Positions 57,831-64,000 of a stretch of 64,000 nucleotides of DNA are shown in pieces; position 1 is the stretch's first letter; every line of letters begins with the position of its first letter. The DNA is from Longimicrobiales bacterium (GTDB lineage: Bacteria > Gemmatimonadota > Gemmatimonadetes > Longimicrobiales > Gaopeijiaceae), in NCBI GenBank assembly GCA_958295645.1, contig OY282361.1, forward strand, positions 1,392,501 through 1,456,500, written 5' to 3'. The notes beneath the pieces were generated by a model. It was not told where the DNA came from and did no database searches. It saw only the letters and a list, made by a program, of their open reading frames with translations. Made by a program: the position numbers and the translations under genes.

Positions 57831-60608
57831 TTGGCCGGGAGGCGGGAGGGCGGAGAGTCGCCGGGATCTGCGCGGCGCGGCGGGGCGGACGCCGGGAGCA
57901 GGCGGGAGCGCGGTAGGCGAACCGACCGGCGGGAGCCGCGCGCCGGAGAGTCGCCGCCGGGCAAGCGGCCCCGGATCAGGCGCTGGCTGTTGCTGGGCTA
58001 TCTCGTGTTGCTGGGCACCTCCCACTTGGTTCGCTGGCCGGCGGCGAGTCCCCAGGCCGGACCGGACCAGCATGTCCAGGAGGTCGCGGGGCATCCGGCC
58101 ATCGGCGTTCCGGTGGAGGTCGCCTACCGGGAGTGGACGCCGGCGTCCCCAGCGACGGGCGACCCCGTTCTTCTCATCCACGGAAGTCCCGGTTCGGGGC
58201 GCGCGTTCGGGGCGCTGGGTCCCGTGTTCGGGGCGGAACGCCGGACGCTGGCGCCCGACCTGCCCGGCTTCGGCGGCTCGACCGCCCAGGTGCCCGACTA
58301 TTCCATCCGAGCCCACGCCGCGGTCGTGCTCCAGTGGCTCGACTCGCTCGGCGTCGGCCGAGTTCACGCCGTCGGCTTCTCGCTGGGCGGCGGGGTAGCC
58401 CTGGAAATGCACCGGGCCGACCCCGAACGCCTCCTCTCCCTGACCCTGCTCTCTTCCGTCGGCGCGCAGGAATTCGAGCTCCTGGGCGACCATCACCTCA
58501 ATCGCGCCATCCACGGCCTCCAACTCGCGGCGCTCTGGTCCCTGAGGGAACTCGTCCCCCACTTCGGGGTTCTCGACGGCGGCTTCCTGACCCACGCCTA
58601 CGCCAGGAACTTCTTCGACACCGACCAGCGCCCCCTGCGCGGCATCCTCTCGGCCTACCCCGGCCCCGTGCTCGTCGTCCACGGAACGCAGGACCCGCTG
58701 GTGCCGGCGGAGGCCGCCCGCGAGCACCACCGCATCGTGCCGCAGTCGGAGCTCGTCATGCTCGACGGCGACCACTTCATGGCCTTCCAGCTGCCCGGCG
58801 TGATCGGCCCGCCGATCTCCGACTTCATCGCCCGAACCGAGGCCGGAACCGCAACCGTGAGGGCGAACGCATCCCCCGAACGCCTACGCGCCGCCGAAGC
58901 CCCGCTGGGCCGCCTGCCCCCCGTCTCCGGACTGGCGCTGGTCACCACCGTGCTGCTCGTCGCCCTGGCGACCTTCGTCTCCGAAGACTTGGCCTGCATC
59001 GGCGCCGGGCTCCTGATCGCGCGAGGCTCCCTGCCCTGGCTGCCCGGCGTCGCGGCCTGCTTCGCCGGCATCTTCGTGGGCGACCTGCTTCTGTACGCGG
59101 CCGGGCGCCTCGCCGGCTCGACGGTCGTGAAGGCCGCGCCCTTCAAGTGGTTCCTCCGCCCGGAAGACTTGGCGCGCTCCTGCCGCTGGTTCACGAAGCG
59201 GGGTCCGGCGCTCATCCTGTGGGGGCGGTTCGTTCCCGGAACCCGGCTTCCCACCTACGTCGCCGCCGGCGTGCTGCGCGTCCCCTCGGCGCTGTTCGCG
59301 ATCTGGACGCTGATCGCCGCTGTCCTGTGGACGCCGTTGCTGGTCGGCGCCGCAACCTTGTTCGGCGCGGCCTCGTCGGCTTGGTTCGTGGGCTTCCGGG
59401 AGCGCGCGTTTCCTTGGCTGGCGGTCACCGCCGTGGCCGCGCTGCTCGCGTTCCGCACCGTGGCCACCCTGTCGAACGCGGCCTCGCGACGGCGCCTCGC
59501 GACCCGCTGGGACCGCCTGCGCCGCTGGGAGTTCTGGCCCGCCTGGGTGTTCTACGCGCCCTTGGCCGCCTGGGTGGCTTGGCTGGCCTTGCGCCATCGG
59601 TCGCTCACGCTGTTCACGGTCGCCAATCCGGGGTTCCCGCACGGGGGACTCGTCGGCGAGTCGAAGGCGCACATCCTGTCCTCGTTCGCCGACCAGGAGA
59701 GCGTGGCGGAGACGTGGCTGCTGGACCCGGCTCAGGGGGGAGCGGCCCGGCTGGTGGCGGGCGAGGCGGTACGGGAGGCGGCGGACGCACCGGCTTCTTC
59801 GGGCGACAGCATGGCCATCGGCGAACCCGCCGCAACGGGCGAACCCGCACCGCGTCCGTGGACCTTCCCGCTCGTCGTCAAGCCGGACGTGGGCGAACGG
59901 GGAGCGGGCGTGGCCGTGGTTCACAGCCAAGAGGAACTCGATCGGGACTTGGCGACGAGGCGGTCGCGCGTTCTCCTGCAACGCTACGTGCACGGCGACG
60001 AACTCGGCGTCTTCTACTACCGCCTGCCCGGCGAGCCGCACGGCCGCGTCTTCGGCATCACCGAGAAGCGCCTGCCGTCCGTGACGGGCGACGGCCGCAG
60101 CGCCGTCGGCGATCTCATCCGCCGCGACGTCCGCCTTCGCTGCCAGGAGCGAACCCTTCGCCGGGGGCTGGGGAACGAGGCCGAACGGGTGCCCGCCCTG
60201 GACGAGAAGGTCGCCGTCGGCGAACTGGGCAACCACTGCCTGGGCTGCGAGTTCCGAGACGGCGCCCATCTGGGAACGCCCGCCCTCGCAACCGCGATCG
60301 ACGAGGTCAGCCTCGGCGTGCCCGGCTTCCACATCGGTCGCTACGACATCCGCGGCACGATGGAGGACATGCAAGCCGGCCGCTTCAAGGTCATCGAACT
60401 GAACGGCGTGTCGTCGGACGCCACCAACGTCTACGATCCCCGCAATTCGCTGCGCAGCGCCTACGGCACCTTGTTTCGGCAGTGGACCATCGCCTTCCGA
60501 ATCGCCGCCGCCAACCGCAGCCGGGGCGCCAAGCCGTCGGGGCTGTTGCCCGTGCTCGCGGCGGTGGCGCACCACTTCCGCCCGTCGGGAGCGAGGTGGG
60601 CTCCGTAG
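57831..60608 (+). CDS. Alpha/beta hydrolase - DedA/VTT - ATP-grasp tripartite fusion
   Basis: About 925 residues from a TTG at 57831, just after the preceding stop; a GTG at 57750 is an alternative. After a membrane helix (LLLGYLVLLGTSHLV), residues about 110-330 are an alpha/beta hydrolase: HGSPGSGR oxyanion turn, nucleophile Ser184 in GFSLGG, Asp288 in GTQDPLVP, His315 in DGDHFMAF. Residues about 365-545 are a DedA/VTT domain with SEDLACIGAG and GRFVPGTRLPTYVAAGVL, the family of lipid translocases and scramblases. One more helix follows. Residues about 600-905 are ATP-grasp: VVKPDVGERGAGV (Lys684), RYVHGDELGVFYY and FKVIELNGVSSDATNVYDP (metal-binding Glu-Asn). All three active sites look intact. 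ATP-grasp enzymes form amide or ester bonds, often to amino acids. The operon context suggests lipid modification. Confidence 0.8.
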   Translation: MAGRREGGESPGSARRGGADAGSRRERGRRTDRREPRAGESPPGKRPRIRRWLLLGYLVLLGTSHLVRWPAASPQAGPDQHVQEVAGHPAIGVPVEVAYREWTPASPATGDPVLLIHGSPGSGRAFGALGPVFGAERRTLAPDLPGFGGSTAQVPDYSIRAHAAVVLQWLDSLGVGRVHAVGFSLGGGVALEMHRADPERLLSLTLLSSVGAQEFELLGDHHLNRAIHGLQLAALWSLRELVPHFGVLDGGFLTHAYARNFFDTDQRPLRGILSAYPGPVLVVHGTQDPLVPAEAAREHHRIVPQSELVMLDGDHFMAFQLPGVIGPPISDFIARTEAGTATVRANASPERLRAAEAPLGRLPPVSGLALVTTVLLVALATFVSEDLACIGAGLLIARGSLPWLPGVAACFAGIFVGDLLLYAAGRLAGSTVVKAAPFKWFLRPEDLARSCRWFTKRGPALILWGRFVPGTRLPTYVAAGVLRVPSALFAIWTLIAAVLWTPLLVGAATLFGAASSAWFVGFRERAFPWLAVTAVAALLAFRTVATLSNAASRRRLATRWDRLRRWEFWPAWVFYAPLAAWVAWLALRHRSLTLFTVANPGFPHGGLVGESKAHILSSFADQESVAETWLLDPAQGGAARLVAGEAVREAADAPASSGDSMAIGEPAATGEPAPRPWTFPLVVKPDVGERGAGVAVVHSQEELDRDLATRRSRVLLQRYVHGDELGVFYYRLPGEPHGRVFGITEKRLPSVTGDGRSAVGDLIRRDVRLRCQERTLRRGLGNEAERVPALDEKVAVGELGNHCLGCEFRDGAHLGTPALATAIDEVSLGVPGFHIGRYDIRGTMEDMQAGRFKVIELNGVSSDATNVYDPRNSLRSAYGTLFRQWTIAFRIAAANRSRGAKPSGLLPVLAAVAHHFRPSGARWAP

Positions 60609-60774
60609 GGGCGAGGCGGAGCCGACAGGACCGGCTCGCGGGCTCGAGCGTCCGGCTTCCGGCGAGCGGCCGTGCGACGGCCCGACTTGTCGCGCTGCGC
60701 TCCTTGGCCCGATTATTCCCGGCGATGCCGAGAGCAGGCGCTAGCGCAGACGCCGTCGAGAGCGGAGGAGCCCC

Positions 60775-62094
60775 ATGCTGACGCGGTTGCGGGTCGAGGG
60801 ATACAAGTCCCTTCGAGAGGTTGACGTGAAGTTCGAGCCCCTGACCGCGTTGTTCGGGCCCAACGCCGCCGGCAAGAGCAACATTCTCGATGCGCTTCAG
60901 TTGCTGTCCCGACTGGCGACCAGCCGCACTCTGAAGGAGGCGTTCGAGCCGCCGTATCGCGGCAAGCCTCTCGAGTCGTTCAGCTTCGGTCCGGGAGGAC
61001 TTAAGGAGTTGGTGGCCAAAGACCATTTGCATTTCACCATTGAAGCCGACTTGGAGCTGTCCGATGGCGTGGTGGAGAAGGTGGAGAAAGAGATTCGCGA
61101 CATGCGGCAACCGAGCCGAATCGCTTCGTCCAACGGTGGCACACGTTCGCCGGCCCGTGTGCGCGAACGGTTCCTCCGGTACCGACTCAAGATCGAGATG
61201 CTGCCCCGGTCGGGAATCTTGAGGGTGGCCGACGAGTACTTGGCCGCGCTCGACGCCGCGGGAACGCCCAAGAAGAACCGCAGGCCCTTCCTTGAGCAGC
61301 AAGAAGGCAAGCTTCGCCTCCGCTTGGAGCAGCAGGCCCACCCGCGGTACTACGAACGCCATCTGGATCACACGATCCTCTCGATGCCTCATTATCCGCC
61401 CCACTATCCCCACGTGGCAGCCGCACGCCGCGAACTGGAGAGTTGGCTGTTCTTCTACTTCGAGCCGCGCGAGCGGATGCGAACGGCCAATCCGGTGAAA
61501 GAGGTCCGACACATCGGATTGATGGGCGAGAACTTGGCGTCGTTCCTGAACACGCTCAAGGCGACGGACGTGCGGCAGTTCGAAGGAGTCGAGAAGGCCC
61601 TGCGCCTGCTGATCCCAAACATCGACGGCATTGACGTGGACGTGAACGAGCTGGGCGAAGTCGAGCTTCGCATTCGGGAAAACGGCGTTTCATTTCCCGC
61701 CCGGGTCGTCTCGGAAGGCACGTTGCGGCTACTGGGCTTGCTCGCTCTCGCCGGCGCAGAAGACGACCCGTCGCTGGTGGGCTTCGAAGAACCCGAGAAT
61801 GGCGTCCATCCACGCCGAATCGAGCTGATCGCCGAGTTTCTGAAGACCCGCCAACTCATGGGCAAGACGCAATACATCGTCACGACCCACTCGCCGATCC
61901 TGCCCGACATGCTTCCCGACGAGTCCTTGTTCGCGGTTCGCCGCGGCGAGCGAAGTACGCGGGTCGATCCATCGGTTGCTTGGGGACCTTTGGGCCACTT
62001 GAATCGATCAGAAGACATCAAGCGAGCTTTGTCGGACGACGAACAGGCCCTGCCCGTGTCCGATCGAATCATGCGGGGCGACTTCGATGCGTGA
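60775..62094 (+). CDS. SMC-like ABC ATPase (AAA_21), defence-type
   Basis: A 439-residue ATPase with Walker A GPNAAGKS at residues 28-35 right after LRVEGYKSLREVDVKF. The signature region is VSEGTLRLLGLLALAG, Walker B is LVGFEEPENGVHP at about 334-346, and the switch is IVTTHSPILPD at about 369. It belongs to the OLD/RloA-like branch often paired with Toprim or other effectors in anti-phage systems. The stop overlaps the start of the DUF4276 gene by 8 bases, so the pair is translated together. GGAGGAG precedes the ATG. It is related to the damaged ATPase at 38438-39364 but is complete. Confidence 0.85.
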   Translation: MLTRLRVEGYKSLREVDVKFEPLTALFGPNAAGKSNILDALQLLSRLATSRTLKEAFEPPYRGKPLESFSFGPGGLKELVAKDHLHFTIEADLELSDGVVEKVEKEIRDMRQPSRIASSNGGTRSPARVRERFLRYRLKIEMLPRSGILRVADEYLAALDAAGTPKKNRRPFLEQQEGKLRLRLEQQAHPRYYERHLDHTILSMPHYPPHYPHVAAARRELESWLFFYFEPRERMRTANPVKEVRHIGLMGENLASFLNTLKATDVRQFEGVEKALRLLIPNIDGIDVDVNELGEVELRIRENGVSFPARVVSEGTLRLLGLLALAGAEDDPSLVGFEEPENGVHPRRIELIAEFLKTRQLMGKTQYIVTTHSPILPDMLPDESLFAVRRGERSTRVDPSVAWGPLGHLNRSEDIKRALSDDEQALPVSDRIMRGDFDA

Positions 62095-62704
62095 AGTGGC
62101 CATGTTCGTGGAAGACAAGGCACACGAACTCATAGTGGGCTCGTTGGTTCGGCGGATGGCCGCCGAGCAAGGCGTGCAGATCAAAGTGGACGTGCGCAGC
62201 GCTCACGGCGGACACGGCAGGGTCGCAAAGACATTCCGCCAGTACTTGCGTGACGTCGATCGTCAATCCGCCGATGTTGTCAGTCTGGTGGTCGTGGCGA
62301 CCGACACAAACTGCAAGGGGATCAACAAGCGAGCCGACGAGATCCGGACAGCAAGCGAGCCGATCCCCGTCGTCCGGGCCATTCCCGATCCGCACGTAGA
62401 GCGTTGGTTGCTGTTGGACGGTGCAGCCTTCAAGCAGGTCTTCGGCACGGGATGCGACGCGCCGGATCGCAAGTGCGAGCGCAACCTGTACAAGCAACGT
62501 CTCATGCAAGCAATCGTTACTACCGGGCGGAAGCCGCCTCTTGGCGGAATCGAACACGCCGAGGAAATCGTGGAGGCCATGGACATCCACCGGGCCTGCG
62601 AGGCGGACAATTCGTTCGACCGTTTCGTGAGCGACCTGCGCGCCGCATTTAGAACATGGCCCCGGCCGCCCGCTACGGCCGGTAGTTCTCCATCTCCCGT
62701 TTGA
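62087..62704 (+). CDS. DUF4276 Toprim-like protein, partner of the ATPase
   Basis: A 205-residue protein starting MREVAMFVEDKAHELI, with acidic Glu9 and Glu14 in the position of the Toprim Glu. VVVATDTNCKG has Asp73 and Asn75 in the DxD position, followed by DPHVERWLLLDGAAF, a DUF4276 hallmark. DUF4276 proteins resemble the nuclease domain of OLD-family proteins. Together with the upstream ATPase it would act as a two-part nuclease, triggered by infection. The last 32 bases overlap the convergent symporter gene, and the C-terminal residues after about 190 look like an extension read from that overlap. Nuclease activity is inferred only. Confidence 0.78.
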   Translation: MREVAMFVEDKAHELIVGSLVRRMAAEQGVQIKVDVRSAHGGHGRVAKTFRQYLRDVDRQSADVVSLVVVATDTNCKGINKRADEIRTASEPIPVVRAIPDPHVERWLLLDGAAFKQVFGTGCDAPDRKCERNLYKQRLMQAIVTTGRKPPLGGIEHAEEIVEAMDIHRACEADNSFDRFVSDLRAAFRTWPRPPATAGSSPSPV

Positions 62705-64000
62705 CCACCGGGGCCAGGAAGTACAGGCCCGCCAAGTTGGGGATGGCGATCACGAAGACCAAGGCGTCGGAGAAGTCCAGGAGCGCGGTGAGTTCCACGC
62801 TGGAACCCACGACGACGCAGATGCAGAAGAACAGCTTGAATCCCAGGTCGCGGGCGCGGCCTTGGCCCACCAAGTAGGTGAACGCCTTGAGGCCGTAGTA
62901 GGACCAAGCCAGCATGGTCGAGTAGGCGAAGAGGAGGGCGAAGACGGCGAGCGCCGCGGGGGCCCACGACACGGCGGTGGCGAAGGCGCGGGCCGTGAGT
63001 TCGATGCCGCTGGCTGCGCCGCCGGCCGTCAAGGGATCGTAGACGGTGGTGATGATGACGAGCGCCGTCATCGTGCAGATCACGACGGTGTCGATGAACG
63101 GCTCGAGGAGGGCGACGTAGCCTTCGCTGACGGGCTTGGCCGTCTGCGCGGTCGAATGGGCGATCGCGGCGCTCCCCAGGCCCGCCTCGTTGGAGAAGAC
63201 GGCCCTTCGGAACCCCAGAATCGCCACTCCCAGGGCGCCCCCGGCGATGCCCTCGGCGCCGAACGCACCGTTCCAGATGGCGGCAAACGCCCAGGGAACG
63301 CGGTCGGCGTTGACCGCGATCACCGCCAGCGCCGAACCCACGTACAACAGGGCCATGCCCGGCACCAGCTTCTCGGTCGTGTTGGCGATCGACCGGATGC
63401 CGCCCACGATGACGACGCCGACTAGCACGGCCAGGACGACCCCCAGAATCCACGCGTTGGCCGACAGCACGCTGTTGCCGAGCACGTCCAGCAGGATGGC
63501 CGTCGCCTGGTTGGACTGGAACATGTTGCCGATGCCCACGCAGCCCACCACGATGCTCGCCGCGTAGAAGACGCCGAGCGCCTTGCCCAGCCGCGGCAGG
63601 CCCCTGTCCGCGAGGCCGCGCGACAAGTAGTACATGGGGCCGCCCGAAACCGATCCGTCGGCGTGATTCTTGCGATAGAGCACGCCCAGGGTGCATTCGG
63701 CGAACTTCGTGGACATGCCCAGCAGGCCCGCCACGATCATCCAGAAGGTGGCGCCGGGTCCGCCGACGGAAATCGCCACCGCCACGCTCGCGATGTTGCC
63801 GATTCCGACCGTCCCGGACACCGCCGTAGTCAGCGCCTGGAACTGCGAGATCTCGCCCGGATCGCCCGGCCGGCGGTACTTGCCCGAGAGGATGCGCACC
63901 GCCTGCGCGAACCCGCGGACGTTGACGAACCGCAGATAGCTCGTGAAGAAGACGCCGCCCGCGACCAGCCAGACCACGATGAGCGGCACCTGCGCGCCCA
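62673..64000 (-). CDS. Sodium:alanine symporter family protein (AGCS), partial at right edge
   Basis: At least 440 residues; the frame runs off the window, so the first helix is incomplete. AGCS blocks are ALTTAVSGTVGIGNIASVAV, VSGGPMYYLSRGLADRG, NEAGLGSAAIAHSTAQTAKP and LEPFIDTVVICTMTALVII. It is a standard-length family member without the large insert of the paralogue at 5307-7049. It would import alanine or glycine with sodium. Its 3' end overlaps the convergent DUF4276 gene by 32 bases. The two AGCS genes in one window fit an amino-acid-consuming lifestyle. Confidence 0.92.
   Translation of the reverse strand, partial: GAQVPLIVVWLVAGGVFFTSYLRFVNVRGFAQAVRILSGKYRRPGDPGEISQFQALTTAVSGTVGIGNIASVAVAISVGGPGATFWMIVAGLLGMSTKFAECTLGVLYRKNHADGSVSGGPMYYLSRGLADRGLPRLGKALGVFYAASIVVGCVGIGNMFQSNQATAILLDVLGNSVLSANAWILGVVLAVLVGVVIVGGIRSIANTTEKLVPGMALLYVGSALAVIAVNADRVPWAFAAIWNGAFGAEGIAGGALGVAILGFRRAVFSNEAGLGSAAIAHSTAQTAKPVSEGYVALLEPFIDTVVICTMTALVIITTVYDPLTAGGAASGIELTARAFATAVSWAPAALAVFALLFAYSTMLAWSYYGLKAFTYLVGQGRARDLGFKLFFCICVVVGSSVELTALLDFSDALVFVIAIPNLAGLYFLAPVVKREMENYRP

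Noticed and set aside
1-64000. CRISPR array, prophage, insertion sequence or rRNA
   Set aside because: No regularly spaced repeats, integrase, transposase, phage structural genes or rRNA signatures were seen. The only repeats are the short ones listed.

Overview
This is a GC-rich, gene-dense bacterial chromosome segment with about 46 protein genes, one tRNA and several gene remnants. The gene set points to Gemmatimonadota or a close relative; this is inferred from gene content, because no rRNA gene is present. Supporting features are a TonB-dependent receptor with a carboxypeptidase-like N-terminal domain, several secreted beta-propeller proteins, TolB-propeller/amidohydrolase fusions, a DUF5916 outer-membrane protein, an S9 peptidase and a Tat-exported class V aminotransferase. 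The lifestyle suggested is a Gram-negative, peptide- and amino-acid-using heterotroph.

Layout. 1-7 kb: two type IV pilin-like genes (one cut by the window edge), a GT2 glycosyltransferase with a LysM protein, MarC, Fe/Mn superoxide dismutase, Y-family polymerase IV and a sodium:alanine symporter. 7-14 kb: a large N6-adenine methylase with a nuclease-like N-terminus and a TonB-dependent receptor, with an rlmN fragment and a 45-bp direct repeat at its edge. 13.8-17.6 kb: a coupled pair of envelope proteins. 17.5-21.6 kb: rnz, tyrA and a fused aroA-cmk. 21.7-24.5 kb: a propeller protein divergent from an aminotransferase. 25-27.7 kb: a XamI-like type II restriction-modification pair. 27.8-35.6 kb: S9 peptidase, MscS channel, copC/copD, apaG, two lipoproteins. 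35.9-39.4 kb: a cluster of orphan or damaged defence genes (HicB, N-truncated Schlafen-like protein, sulfur-recognising HNH endonuclease without its catalytic His, SMC-like ATPase without Walker B). 39.4-47 kb: DUF5916 protein, M20 peptidase, tandem propeller lipoproteins, tRNA-Leu, arginase. 47.5-54.8 kb: two tandem propeller-amidohydrolases. 54.9-60.6 kb: the most unusual locus, an OlsB/OlsA-like lipid pair followed by a DinB-superfamily protein, an NRDE/TANGO2 protein and one polypeptide that joins an alpha/beta hydrolase, a DedA/VTT membrane domain and an ATP-grasp ligase. 60.8-62.7 kb: an ABC-type ATPase overlapping a DUF4276 Toprim-like gene, a candidate two-gene defence system. 62.7 kb to the end: a second alanine symporter.

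The 54.9-60.6 kb operon is the best candidate for an undescribed system: its parts could make, modify and translocate an amino-acid-containing membrane lipid. The defence content is the second theme: two apparently intact systems (XamI-type R-M, ATPase/DUF4276), one large methylase, and a 3.5-kb cluster in which each gene is orphaned or has lost a part normally needed for activity.
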